64,000 nt of DNA from Berberis thunbergii (taxonomy: Eukaryota > Streptophyta > Magnoliopsida > Ranunculales > Berberidaceae). The notes beneath the pieces are model-generated. The model saw only the letters and a program-made list of their open reading frames with translations, was not told the origin of the DNA and did no database searches. Both the position numbers and the translations under genes were made by a program. Position 1 is the first letter of the stretch. Each line of letters begins with the position of its first letter. The stretch lies in the NCBI GenBank assembly GCA_003290165.1, contig QNQO01010702.1:21643-85642 (forward strand), read 5' to 3'. Shown here in pieces: positions 10,899 through 23,161 of this stretch.

Positions 10899-11486
10899 AT
10901 CCCCTACTTGGATTTTTAAAAACAATTTTCATCGAGCAATCTAAAAATATAAGATTGTGCATAAGCAAAAGTGTCTTTCGACTTGAACTCTTGTGTAGTG
11001 TTCATGCTTTAGATTATACTAGAGTAACTCGTAGTTTTGAACTCTATCTCTAACGGACATTACATGCACAACCTTACCAGAGTGAAGTCTTAAAAGCCCG
11101 TGCCTTACGGCCATGCACGTATATCCTAGTATAGTGAAGGCTCTAGGAATTTTGCCCACAAATTCCATAGGAAGCGACCAAACTTCCACAATCACTTAGG
11201 TGAGTCTATCAAGAGTACTCCTGTATCTAGGTACTCCACTCCACATAGAGTATAGATCTCATTAAGAGTTTTTAGCTCATCCTACTATCGCTTCAGGAAC
11301 TCATGCTTTACTCTAGGAATGAGATTGCGATTTTGTCAGCATGATTCACTTTATATCATTCACGACTTGTTATTACCCATTGAACCTATTTCTTGGGATC
11401 TCCAGTCTATAGGTTGGGTTACCGTCATGAATAACTCATCAATCTAAGGGCATTAGTCCCATTCCTTTCGAAGTTTTAAAAACCTT
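10899..11486. other. copia 3' untranslated interior
   Basis: Between the LTR and the pol stop. Non-coding, with the polypurine tract adjacent to the LTR. Confidence 0.55.
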
Positions 11487-12350
11487 CTATCTAGCTAATC
11501 CTTTCGTCAAAGGATCGGCCAAGTTCACATTAGTTCGTACATGATACACTCTCACATCACCAGTAGACAAAAACTCTCTAACTGTACTATGCTTATGACT
11601 TATTTGTCGTTTCTTGCCGTTATAATAACGGTTCTGTATTTTTGCAATAGCCGCGATACTATCGCAATGGATCAAAACAGCTGGAATTGGTTTTTCCCAT
11701 AAAGGGATCTCTGCTAGTAGGTTTCTTAGCCAACCTGCTTCTTCACTAGCTGTGGCTAGTGCTATCATCTCTGACTCCATCGTGGACTGTGCCAGAATGG
11801 TTTGTTTGTTCGATTTCCAAGAAACAACTCCACCAGCTATATTGAAAATATAGCCACTGGTGGCTTTGGAGTCATCTGAGAGGGAGTTCCAATCAGCATC
11901 GCTATATCCTTCAAGGACAGCAAAAAACTTCTGATAATGTAATTCGAGGTTCTTAGTCCTCTTCAGGTACCTCATGAACCTTTCAATTGCATCTATGGAG
12001 GATAAGGCTTCTTGAAAGCTAAGGGAATCCTCCTCGACTGAAAAGACGCAGTAATTGGGGCCAAAGTTTTTATAAGTTCGTTTCCGTTTACTTCTCCTAG
12101 GCTCAGATTCTGTGGCTTTATCAGTTTCATTCATCCTGATCAAAGGCACGTTATTTGAGGATGTACCCCCACTATTCCTCGAAATAACAGGAAATTTATT
12201 TTTATCAACGTCGTTTGATTCTATAATGACGTGATCTTTAAGATTATAGAATCTATAAGCTTTGTTGTTCATGGAATATCCTATGAATACACATTCATGT
12301 GCCCTATTTGCAAGCTTATACCTTTTAGGATAAGGAATCCTAACATAAGC
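11487..12350 (-). pseudogene. copia pol remnant: integrase tail fused to RNase H
   Basis: Reading minus, the integrase end ([18 protein letters not shown]) and the [14 protein letters not shown] linker are followed directly by [21 protein letters not shown] and the RNase H domain ([20 protein letters not shown], then [12 protein letters not shown] and [12 protein letters not shown]). The reverse-transcriptase core with its YVDD box, normally between them, is absent. The join is in frame, leaving a 261-aa ORF. RNase H degrades the RNA strand during reverse transcription, but without the RT this copy cannot mobilise itself. Confidence 0.85.
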
Positions 12351-12691
12351 TAAACTACCCCAAGTTTTCTAGCTTCTAGCACACGCTTAAGCAACCATCT
12401 GACTAAAGATTTCAAGAGTGTATTGGGGAGTTTACACTCACTGAGGCACTTTTCATGAAGTCGATTTTATGGCGCAACAAGGGTTACTGATTCAATGTTA
12501 AAAGCTAATACCTTTCATTCCTCCCCAAAAGTTGAAGATTTGTGAAGAGTATCCACAACCAAATAGTAAAACATTGAATACTTTGTGAAGAAGATATGAA
12601 GAAGTCTCAATGCAGATGTGGGTGGTCCTTCAATCCTAAAAACATTCATTGGGGATGCTTTTAGGTGCAAGTGGGCTGCCACTGCTGAAAA

Positions 12692-13469
12692 AAAATCTCT
12701 AAAATGCCATTTGAGTTTAATGATAAACCCTCATGTGTGGCTTCTCTTGTCTTCAGCACCACAAACACAATGATGAAAGCCATTTATTTAATGTATGAAA
12801 TTACAAATAGGTATTCTACTCATACACAATCTCCTCTAGTTAGTCCTTCATAGGTTTAGAGTCTAGACTAAAGTTTTTCAATGGAATTACAGAAAAACAC
12901 AATCATACCACAATCCATACAATTTCTATCATTACAAATGCACTAAGATACTGGAAACTCACATCTTTTAACTTGATGTTCACAATGAGTTCAATAGATT
13001 GTGAACAGGATAGTCATTAGTAAAAGGACACAAAGAGTCTAGCAAAATGCACCAACTAGCTATTATGGATTGAACTATCAAAAATCTCTAAAATGCCATT
13101 TGAGTTTAATGATAAACCCTCATGTGTGGCTTCTCTTGTCTTCAGCACCACAAACACAATGATGAAAGCCATTTATTTAATGTATGAAATTACAAATAGG
13201 TATTCTACTCATACACAATCTCCTCTAGTTAGTCCTTCATAGGTTTAGAGTCTAGACTAAAGTTTTTCAATGGAATTACAGAAAAACACAATCATACCAC
13301 AATCCATACAATTTCTATCATTACAAATGCACTAAGATACTGGAAACTCACATCTTTTAACTTGATGTTCACAATGAGTTCAATAGATTGTGAACAGGAT
13401 AGTCATTAGTAAAAGGACACAAAGAGTCTAGCAAAATGCACCAACTAGCTATTATGGATTGAACTATCA
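12692..13469. repeat. 389-bp perfect tandem duplication
   Basis: Copies 12692-13080 and 13081-13469 lie head to tail and I see no difference between them. The sequence is non-coding copia interior; neither gag nor protease is recognisable here. Confidence 0.93.
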
Positions 13470-13890
13470 GTACATTATTATGGAAATAATCCTCAGATTT
13501 TTTCTCTTATATTTTTAAGGTTCAAATTCATTTGTAATCCAAATCGAATAATGGAAACAGACTCAAAACATGATCCTTTGCACTAAACAACGCCATTACC
13601 TTGTTTCCAATTTGAATCTGGATATTAACTGTTCATTGCTAATCTATATATAACCAAGTATATACAATTCACTTCTTTAACAATTAACTCAAGTTTTATG
13701 TGTGATCAAGTGTGTGCATTTTTAGACAAATATATGCAACCTTTTGTGTTGTTAGGAAAAAACAACATTTTTGTTTTCATGTTTTAAAATGTTAGCCCTT
13801 AAAGTGAAAGGGCCTGTTAAGGTTTTCTTACAACAAGTTCAATAATTGTAATCATGGCAGAAATAGAACACATCTTAAAATTGTTGTTTG
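13470..13890. other. copia interior, no coding seen
   Basis: Between the tandem duplication and the 5' LTR. No gag ORF and no obvious tRNA-Met primer site next to the LTR. Confidence 0.45.
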
Positions 13891-14827
13891 TGTTGTAAAA
13901 GTTCAAATTAAAAGATAGGAACGAAGGTACCAAATGTTCTTGGGTTGAGTCACGGACTAGGTCGCTCTCTTTAAGACATTTCGCGGCTCTGCCCAAAAAT
14001 GTGCAAGCAGTCTAGTAGCCTCGCCGCCCATGATAAAACAGCACAGAATCTTCTCTGTCTCATTCAAACAATTGCACTGTTGATGAACAGAATACTTTTC
14101 ACCCTTAATCTCTTGTTTGCTCAGAATCACCAATACATTGTATAAAAATCAACAACAAGAAAAACTCTTCTTTGATTGAAATGCTAAACAAAAACTAATT
14201 GCAAAACGAAAATGCTTTGTTCTCTCTGATTGCAAAATAAGAACTCTTGTTTTTGCAAAAATGCTTTGTTTTTCTCTTCTTGTTGTGTCTTTCTAAACTT
14301 TAAGTTGTGTTGTATTTATAGGGAGAATACAGATTCGTTCAAATACGAAAATCCTGATAAGTACATTGACAATACAAAGACTCAGCTCGATTCATTGGCA
14401 CAATAAATGCATGGAAAACATGGGGAAAATCCAAACGTGGAAATTGCACTTTAAAAAACATGGAAAACATGTGATTTAGGAAGACGTCTAGATACATGGA
14501 CAAAATCCCGTCTAGATTCATTCTCTCTTCAGAAATTCAAAATTCATTTTCATATAAATAAATTTGTAACAAAAAGAATGGGTTGCTCTCTTAATGACCC
14601 GACCCGACCGGACGTACGGCGACGAGCGAGAGAGTCTATCTCTCCCCTCCTCGCAAAAGTGTGGTACCCCTAAGGGGTCCAAACCCACCAAGTCCAAACA
14701 ATCTCTTTATAAACTCTACCACAATGAGTTGTGTAGAAGATGTGGGACTAAAATTAGAGAGAGATCCAGAAATCGAAACCAGATACACACCCATTTTCTT
14801 TTATTTTAAAAAGCCATATTTCCAACA
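13891..14827 (-). repeat. copia 5' LTR (937 bp)
   Basis: Direct copy of 9958-10898, bounded TGTTGTAAAAG and TTTCCAACA. Confidence 0.88.
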
Positions 14828-14953
14828 TGCCACACCTGGAAACCTTTGTTCACCCGACACTATAAATGATCTTCTTAATACACATTAAGATTATGCACCA
14901 GAAAAACTAACTTTTGGTGGAAAAGAAAACTTAAAAGTAAAGATTACATGTTG
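14828..14953. repeat. ~127-bp direct repeat flanking copia element, right copy
   Basis: Repeats 9826-9953; see the left copy. Confidence 0.85.
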
Positions 14954-15841
14954 AATTTATGCCAATTACAACTTTGCCATCAAATCATCAGTTCACCCAT
15001 TAGCAAACAAGTTTTAGAGACTTTACTTAATCTTAGTTTACAATCTAACTAAGATGAAATTAACTTAATCTACAGATTTTTTTGGATAAGTTGACACACA
15101 CACACACATATATATATATATATGTATGTAACTTGCAGTTGACTTTACACATGGCAATTTAAGTACAACTATTTATAGATCTCCCCTGAAAAATGGTGGA
15201 TTGAGGAATGAACTTGCTAATGGATTGAGGAGAGTGAGAAAACAAATGAGTGCATGAACAAATCCCCATGAATACCTGTCATCGCCCATAGGCATGATCA
15301 CATCCTTAGCAGGTATTTCTTCCCCACCTCGGAAGCATGTAGCGAACGAGCCCCATGCCACTAAGCCCTCCGATCCCAAGCAATAATAACGTACCAAGAG
15401 ATAGCAAGGTTGCCACATTTCTTCTGAACAAAGCTTGTGCTATCCTACCACCTTCAAGTCTTCAACATGCATGGCAGCAGGTTTAAAGAAGTCATTACCA
15501 TTCCTGCACAATTACGTTATTACAAACCTATTAGAGAAAATAGAGAACTATGTGCCAGTGTATTTAACATTTGCGCTTTCTTGTTTCCAAGGTAACCAAA
15601 TGACTTGTGCTAAGCTTAGATAACTTGGATCTAATCCTTGTTGACAAGTTCATGCGACATATATATAGAGACTATAACTCTAGAGTGGGCTATCTCATAT
15701 CTTCTTTTCTAATGAATGTTGATATTGCATGATGACCTAGAAGCAGTAACCCCCACCCCTTGTACTGCGTAAGGCAATCTTCCCCAGATCATCAGTATAA
15801 GGTCCGAGTTTCGATAGTCCAAGGAGGTCAAGGGGTCGAGG
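14954..15841. other. intergenic with CA/TA microsatellite
   Basis: Contains (CA)n then (TA)n at about 15093-15123. The minus strand at 15290-15420 gives short hydrophobic stretches (LGTLLLLGIGGL in one frame, GGEEIPAKDVIMPMGDDRYS in another), which could be a decayed membrane-protein gene piece. I cannot name it. Confidence 0.4.
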
Positions 15842-15846
15842 GGTGG

Positions 15847-16388
15847 TGATGAAGTGCAACAAAGGGTAATAAATTATTTAATACGGTATGATAAAATAAA
15901 GTCCACGCGAAGAGGAAAACCCAGAATGAATAACAACGGTCCATCATGGACTTGCCATTTTTAAATCGGATTCCATCAAATCTTTTAATAGCGTCTTTGC
16001 TATTTATTGTTTTAGCAGTTTTTAGTGAGTCTTTCAATTCCGTTTCAATTCCGCTTCTTTTTAGAATGTCTTTATTAATGAGTATAAGGATTTTAGAAGT
16101 ATTTCGATTAAAATAGGAATGCTACTATATTTTAAATAGTTTTTTTGGGTAATTGTAAAATAGGAGTCTTCTTTTAAAATAGGAGTTTTCTTTTATAAAT
16201 TGGTGATTGTAATAGAGAAGGAGTTTAGTTTTTTGATGAATAAGAGTTTGAATCGGTTCTAGAGAATTTTCTCTTTCTGCGTTAATTCTCTATTGTTCTT
16301 GGTATTCTTCTTTGAGAATCAACAAAACAGTGGAAGGTTGTGTTAGTCGCCTAGCTGAATTCGTCCCTTAAAAACATTCCCTACATCA
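15847..16388 (+). repeat. gypsy 5' LTR (542 bp)
   Basis: Direct copy of 20738-21283; TGATG...CATCA ends. Confidence 0.93.
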
Positions 16389-16390
16389 GT

Positions 16391-16402
16391 TGGTATCAGA
16401 GC
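16391..16402 (+). promoter_or_regulatory. gypsy primer binding site (tRNA-iMet)
   Basis: TGGTATCAGAGC two bases after the LTR, complementary to the 3' end of initiator tRNA-Met, the primer for minus-strand DNA synthesis. Confidence 0.92.
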
Positions 16403-16421
16403 CTGCGTCGTTTCCTGTACC

Positions 16422-19400
16422 ATGTCGCATGGAAGACGTCCCGGTGTTCGTGAAGTTCCGCTAGAAGAGGTAATTGAACATGATGATATAACACGATTGG
16501 CACAACAGTTTGAAGCACGGTTTGAGGCACTGTCACAACAGGTGGCTGCATTGATTGTCCAACGACATAATCACCCCCCCAAACCCACGTTATGTGGATG
16601 AGGAAGATGATCTTGATAACCCCCTTGCCGAGCAAGGACACAGGAGGAGGAGACCGGTGGTTGAAAATCCTATACAAATCGTGATTCGAGGCAATGGGAG
16701 TCCGGGTTGAAGGTAGAAATACCCGAATTCCATGGGGGTTTGCAGCCCGAAGAATTCCTTGATTGGGTTAATACCGTTGAGGAGGTTCTCGACTTCAAAG
16801 AGGTTCCCGATAACAAGCATGTTCAGCTGGTAGCAACGAGGTTTCGTGGGAAAGATGTTGCTTGGTGGCAGCAAAACAAACTTGCTCGAGCCCCACGTGG
16901 AAAAAAAACTTGTTTTGTTGGAAAAACTTAAGAAGCACATGTGTTTGGCATTCCTACCTCATAACTACGTGAGGGCGTTGTACCAACGTCTTCAAAACCT
17001 TCGACAAGGTGCTAAATCGGTTGATGAATACACCAAAGAATTTTACCAGTTAGTGGTGTGCAATGACCTGGCAGAGATAGACTAACAGCTGGTATCTCAG
17101 TAGATTGGATGGATGCGACAACAATTTCAGGACACTCTCAATCTGTTTGATCTGTTCTCAATCTCCGAAGCACATTAGAGAGCATTGAAAAACAGATGAG
17201 TCGGAGGGGCGATAATCTGCCGTGGAACGACACTAATGCAAGCATCCATAAAAATGTTGGCACACAGTCCACGAGCCGCGCACCAGCCCAACAGGGTGCT
17301 ACTAGTAAGCCGAATGTCACTGGAAAGTTACATAGAGCATCCATCTCGGGTACCAAATGCTTCAAGTGTGGTGAAACAGGCCACCGAGCAGCTGAGTGCA
17401 GGAAGGGTGATCGAATAGGAAAAGGGTTGTTTGTCAAAGGCGAAGACCTTAGCGGTGAGCAATTTGGGAACTTCGAACAAGACTCTGTGTTCGATACCAA
17501 CAGTGATGACCCACCGCAAGAGAAATATGTCCCAGGAGATCAAGGAGAGTCATTGGTAGTACGAAATGTTTCACTCTGAATGAGGCTGAGGGCGATGCGT
17601 GGTTTCGCAATAACATCTTCCATTCTACGTGCACCATTGGCGGTAAAATTTGTTGCCTAGTCATTGATTCTGGCAGCTGCGAAAATGTGGTGGCGGAGGA
17701 GGTTTTCTGAAAGTTGAAATTGGATACCATCCAACATCCAAGTCCCTACAAGCTCTCCTGGCTTAAGAAGGGCAATGAGGTAACGGTTTCGAAACGTTGC
17801 TTAGTAAATTTTTCTATTGGCTCTAAGTATAAAGATAAAGTGTGGTGTGATATTGTAGCCATGGAGGCATGTCATATTTTATTGGGTAGACCTTGGAAGT
17901 TTGATAGAAGTGTTATGTATGATGGGCGTAAAACTACTTATAGTTTCATGTGGAATGCTACTCGAATTGTACTCATGCCTAGCATAGAGGTCGCACCTAA
18001 ACCGCTAGCTGGGGAGGGCTCAAATCTCTTATCTATGAATAAATTTGTGGGTGAAATGGAAGAGTCCGGGATGGTATTCGTCCTTATAGGAAAGGATGAA
18101 CATATTATCAATAACATTCCGGAGTTAGTCCAACTTCTGGTTGAAGAGTACCAAGATGTGTTTCCAAGTGACCTACCACGGAAATTACCTCATGTCAGGG
18201 ATATACAACACCAGATTGACTTGGTACCGGGCTCCAACCTTCCTAATCGACCACACTACCATATGAGCCCAAAAGAACACGTGGAACTTCGTCGCTAGGT
18301 AGAAGAACATTTGTCCAAGGGTCACATCCGGGAGAGTTTTAGTCCATGCGCAGTACCTGCACTACTCACACCAAAAAAGGATGGTAGTTGCCGCATGTGT
18401 GTCGATAGTAGAGCCATATATAAGATAACAGTTAAATACCGCTTTTATATTCTTCGGTTGGATGACCCGTTGGATTAGCTATGTGGAGCTAAGGTGTTCA
18501 GTAAACTTGATCTTAAGATTGGTTACCATCAGATTCGGATTCGCCCTAGAGACGAATGGAAAAAAGCCTTCAAGACGCGCGAGGGGCTATACGAATGGCT
18601 GGTGATGCCTTTCGGTCTTTCTAATGCGTCAAGTATTTTTATGAGGGTCATGAACCAAGTTTTGCGTCCTTTTATTGGTCAATTTGTGGTTGTTTATTTT
18701 GACGATATATTGATTTATAGTGCTAATGTCGACTTACATATTCAGCATCTTCAAGATGTTCTTTAGTGTTACGGAGGGAGAGATTGTTTGCGGCAGCCAA
18801 CAAGTGTTCATTCATGACCGATAGGGTATTGTTCCTTGGGTACATGGTTTCCAAGGATGGCATTTCCATGGATGAGTCAAAAGTGGAAGCAATCAGGCAG
18901 TGGCCAACGCCTTCTAACTTGCATGAGGTGCGAAGTTTTCACGGGCTAGCATCTTTCTATCACTGATTCATTCCTCATTTCAGCACCATTATGGCACCCA
19001 TCACCGACTGTATGAAGGTTGGACAGTTTTCCTGGTCTGAGGCAGCAGACGCATCCTTTTGCGTGATCAAGGATAAGCTAATTTCATTGCCTATCCTTAT
19101 TTTGCCTGATTTTTCTCAACCGTTCGAGTTACATTGCGATGCCTCCAAAGTGGGTATTGGCGCGGTCTTAAGTCAGCATGGCAAACCAGTTGCCTTGTTC
19201 AGTGAAAAGTTACATGGCGCAAAATTAAATTATAGCACATATGATGTGGAATTTTATGTAGTGGTCCAAGCATTGAAACATTGGCACCATTATTTGATAC
19301 ACAACAAGTTTGTCTTATATTCTGATCATGATTCATTAAAGAATATTAATAGTCAAGACAAACTCTCCTTTCGACATGGCAAGTGGGCTACATATTTGCA

Positions 19401-20735
19401 AGAATTTACGGTTGTCCTCAAACACAAGGCTGGCGTGCAGAATCGCGTGGTTGATGCTCTTAGTAGTCTGTCTTCTTGACTCACCACTATGCACACCAAG
19501 GTATTGGGTTTTGATTCTTTCTGTGAGTTATTGGCTACTGACCCATAGTTTGCAACTGTGGTGGATGATGTACTAGCGGGCAACCGTTCCGACTTCGTGG
19601 TTTGTGATGGCTTTCTCTTCAAATGGAACTAGTTGTGTGTGCTTAACTCTAGCTTCAGGTTGAAGATCATTCAGGAACTACATGGGGAAGGGCATGTGGG
19701 GAGAGATAAGACATATCAGCTTGTTTCGAGCTCTTACTTTTTGTCGACCATGCGCAGAAAGGTGTATAAATTTGTGAATGGTTGTCGTATTTGTCATGTT
19801 GCTAATGGCAAAGCGACCAATGCGGGTTTGTATATGCCTTTGCCAGTTCTGAGTCAACCATGGATTGATGTTAGCATGGATTTCGTGTTGGGGCTTCCTC
19901 GTACCCAACGCGGTTTGGATGCTATTTTTGTGGTCGTTGATCGTTTCTCCAAAATGGCACACTTTATTGCCTGTAAGAAAACAACAGATGCAGTGAATGT
20001 GGCTCAATTGTACTTTTGGGAAATTTATCGTCTTCATGGACTTCCTATGTCTATTGTGTCGAACAGAGACACACGATTCCTTAATCATTTTTGGCGAAGC
20101 TTATGGAGACTTGCCATTACTAAGCTCGATTTCAGTAGTGCTTATCATCCGCAGACAGATGGGCAAACAGAGGTTGTTAATCGCTCATTAGGTGATATTT
20201 TGCGCAGTTTGGTTGGGGCTCATTTGAAGACGTGGGATCAGAAACTCTTTCAGATTGAATTTGTTTTCAATCGTAGTGTCAACCGAAGTACGGGATTTAG
20301 TCCATTTTGTGTGGTTTATGGCTTTAATCCAAGGTCACCTATCGATTTAGCACCTATGCCAGATTTGAATCATGTCCATGGTAAAGCTCAACACATTCAT
20401 GAAGATACTCAGAAGAATTTATTGGAGTCTGTTGCTAAATATAATGTTGCAGCTGATAAGAAGCGACGACTTGTGGATTTCGCGGTTGGGGACTTCGTAT
20501 GGGCCGTCTTAACTAAAGACAAATTTTCAGTTGGAGAGTATAACAAACTTGCTGCAGGAAGATTGGCCCGTTGGAGATTCTCGAGAAGATAAACTCTAAT
20601 GCCTATCAGTTGAATTTACCAAGTCACATTCGCACGTCTGATGTGTTTAATGTGAAGCACCTTATTCCGTACCATGGTGATAGTTCTGATGATGATTCTT
20701 TGAATTCGAGGGTGAATTCTCTTGACCCAGGGGAG
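16422..20735 (+). pseudogene. gypsy gag-pol polyprotein, multiple stops and frameshifts
   Basis: Starts ATG at 16422 (MSHGRRPGVREVP) after the primer site. In order: gag (FHGGLQPEEFLDWVNTVEEV), broken near a C8 run at 16575; zinc knuckle CFKCGETGHRAAEC (17359-17400); aspartic protease site IDSGS (about 17663); RT with [28 protein letters not shown] and YFDDILIYS (18494-18766); RNase H (ELHCDASKVGIGAVL); integrase with zinc finger (GCRICH) and catalytic core (DVSMDFVLGLP, SNRDTRF, QTDGQTEVVNR); and a C-terminal part near 20570-20690 that is out of frame. Stops near 17083, 18296, 18475, 18764, 18964, 19477 and 19630 interrupt it. Several sit where RT families have Gln or Arg, consistent with C-to-T decay. 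Confidence 0.92.
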
Positions 20736-20737
20736 GA
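20726..20737 (+). promoter_or_regulatory. gypsy polypurine tract
   Basis: CCCAGGGGAGGA abuts the 3' LTR; it would prime plus-strand DNA synthesis. Confidence 0.8.
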
Positions 20738-21283
20738 TGATGCAGTGCAACAAAGGGCAATAAATTATTTAATACAGTATGATCAAATGAAGTCCACGTG
20801 AAGAGGAAAACCCGGAATGAATAACAACGGTCCATCATGGACTTGCCGTTTTTAAACCGGATTCCATCAAATCTTTTAATAGCGTCTTTGCTATTTATTG
20901 TTTTAGCAGTTTTTAGCGAGTCTTTCAATTCCGTTTCAATTCCGCTTCTTCTTAGAATGTTTTTATTAATGAGTATAAGGATTTTAGAAGTATTTCGATT
21001 AAAATAGGAGCCATACTATATTTTAGAAAGTTCTTATTTTTGGGTAATTGTAAAATAAGAGTCTTCTTTTAAAATATGACTCTTCTTTTATAAATTGGTG
21101 ATTGTAATAGAGAAGGAGTTTAGTTTTTTGATGAATAAGAGTTTGAATCAGTTCTAGAGAATTTTCTCTTGCTGCGTTAATTCCCTATTGTTCTTGGTAT
21201 TCTTTTTGGAGAATCAACAAAACAATGGAAGGTTGTGTTAGTCGCCTAGCTGAATTTGTCCCTTAAAAACATTCCCTACATCA
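20738..21283 (+). repeat. gypsy 3' LTR (546 bp)
   Basis: Direct copy of 15847-16388, followed by the target duplication GGTGG. Confidence 0.93.
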
Positions 21284-21288
21284 GGTGG

Positions 21289-22640
21289 TATTTGCAGTTT
21301 GATTTACTGATTAGAAAATAAAAAAATAAAAAATTCAGTACAAGGTCCAATCACAAACTGAATGAAAAAAGCAGTGGATTGCTATAGAGGAATTGGGATC
21401 TTATATTCCCACCCAATAGTGGATCAGGAATGTAGTTTAGAGGGGGTGAAATGGCATAAGATATTCATCGGTAATAGTAATTGTTATCCATACGTTGCCA
21501 GAATTATTTCTGCCCTAGGTCGATACTTTAATAACAAACTCCAAATAACATCTACAAGTAGGCATAAAAATCAGAAAATATTAACTGTGATTTAGTACTC
21601 TGTATTTATCTAATGAGTACAATAATTAAAAAAATGAACAAGTGCGTTGTATATATCCAATTGAACCATATATTCACATCTTAAGACATAAGGTCACTTC
21701 ATCGACAATCATAACAAAGACAAATGTGCATAATAAGTAGAATACATAATTAAATATATTATAATTAAGATAAGTATGTAAGTTTCAACCAATAAATATG
21801 AAATGTGTGAACGTAATAAGACTCTAATACAATTTTACAAGAATAATGGGTTTCACTAGCCAATCTAACTCTCAAATTTTGTATGAGATGACTAATGATT
21901 ATATTTTAATTGAGTTCTATAGTTATTATATTAGATATTTATTTCAAAAATATATTGTTTGTTGTGGGTTTATAATTTTGTTTTTTGTTGTGGGTTTTAT
22001 ATCACCTATGAACATACACAATTTTTAATGTTTTCAATTAATTAGCTATGAAAATGCACAAAAAATATCATTAAAAAATCTGGGACAAATAACAATAAGA
22101 AAATAGTAATATCAATGACGTTTGTGAAAGGAGTGAAATATACTAAAAACATTTGTGCTCCAAGAGAATCGAACACATGTCAATTAGAAAAAAGGTCAAA
22201 TAATCAACCACTAGGCTGAAAAGGTAAATAGGTTAAAAAATTTTATGGATATTTTAAACTTCTAATGACCTAATTTTGTGTTATATATTAAATTTTTTCA
22301 AAATACTAGATATATATTCGACTATTTTGAAAGTTGAGGAAGGCAGCTACCCCCTCTAGTAGATCTGCCTCAGTTCCTACCATCAAGAGAAAAAATATAT
22401 ATATATATATACATTTCAGAAAATTTATTTTCCATATTTTTTGTTAAACTAATTACATAAGGTCCTTTGAGCTAAAAATTACTTTAGTCCCATATCTAAT
22501 ATGTAAAGTAATTTTTGTTTATTACTATGTATTAGTTAACTTATTTGTATACTATGTATTATTTACATATTGTGTACCCCAACTTATGAACAAAGACCAT
22601 GTTTTAAACATGAATAGTGTTAAAATACACCACGCACCGC
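21289..22640. other. AT-rich intergenic, no protein gene
   Basis: No recognisable coding sequence. Holds a tRNA-like A/B box pair on the minus strand (22166-22218) and an (AT)n run at 22394-22411. Confidence 0.5.
22166..22218 (-). repeat. tRNA-like pol III box pair (SINE or tRNA relic)
   Basis: On the minus strand an A-box-like CAGCCTAGTGG is followed 33 nt later by a perfect B box GTTCGATTC. This is the internal pol III promoter layout of tRNA-derived SINEs. No clover-leaf could be completed, and SINE ends with flanking duplications were not found. Confidence 0.4.
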
Positions 22641-23073
22641 CAGTCGACTGGCTCGGGACTGGGCTTGGTTCAGTTTCTTATGGACTATACCTCAGGCAAG
22701 AACATCACAATGAAAAACGTCGTGCATGTATGTTTTAGAGATTAGGAAAAATTTAATCTCTGGCAGAGAATAATTTTAAAATAGTTTTTGAGTAAGGAAA
22801 ATTTGTCCTGTCCGAAAAGGGATATATGTGGGGCATGGATACCTAACAGATAATTTTTTTAAGGCCAATGTAATGGTTATTAATAATAAAAGGATAATTT
22901 CTTATTTATTTATAGTGCAATTTAAATACGTTCTTCACTCTTCCTTACATTGATATCTAACTTAAGCATTGGAATGTCTTCGGCCACCACAGCAATGGTC
23001 CCTGGCATAACTGTTATTATTTTTTGTATGTTTGATATCATCAGGATCAACGAGGACATATCTGAATACATCA
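22641..23073 (+). repeat. probable LTR part of a Tat-like gypsy element
   Basis: Sequence ending ACATCA at 23073 is followed by GTTTGGCATCATCTGTGAGG, close to the primer-site region after the LTR at 52248. It shares the tract taacttaagcatt...cttcg.ccacca with the LTR at 51677-52247. The LTR start could not be placed and no second copy was found downstream. Confidence 0.5.
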
Positions 23074-23161
23074 GTTTGGCATCATCTGTGAGGAAGACGA
23101 CAATAAGTTTTTCTTAAAACGAACGTAAAAAGTTCTTCCTAAGCTAACAAAGCATCGAGAA

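Larger units (their letters stand above)
9958..14827 (-). mobile_element. Ty1/copia element, degenerate, minus strand
   Basis: Two ~940-bp direct repeats (9958-10898 and 13891-14827), bounded TG...CA (TGYTGTAAAAG to TTTCCAACA), flank a 3-kb interior. Only the C-terminal part of pol survives (11487-12350, minus). A purine-rich tract next to the left LTR (reverse complement of aatcccctacttg) marks the 3' side, giving minus orientation. No exact 5-bp target duplication is visible; a ~127-bp direct repeat flanks the element instead. Confidence 0.88.
15847..21283 (+). mobile_element. Ty3/gypsy LTR retrotransposon, near full length, decayed
   Basis: LTRs 15847-16388 and 20738-21283 start TGATG and end CATCA, with an exact 5-bp target duplication GGTGG (15842-15846 and 21284-21288). 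A tRNA-Met primer site follows the left LTR and a purine tract precedes the right one. Gag, protease, RT, RNase H and integrase occur in that order on +, the Ty3/gypsy order. Stops and frameshifts make it non-autonomous. Confidence 0.95.

Noticed and set aside
15173..15418. 81-codon minus-strand ORF with hydrophobic stretch
   Set aside because: Suggestive of a membrane-protein fragment, but frames conflict and no family could be named.
16396..16940. Minus-strand ORFs over the gypsy gag
   Set aside because: Shadows of the + strand gag region; no domain.
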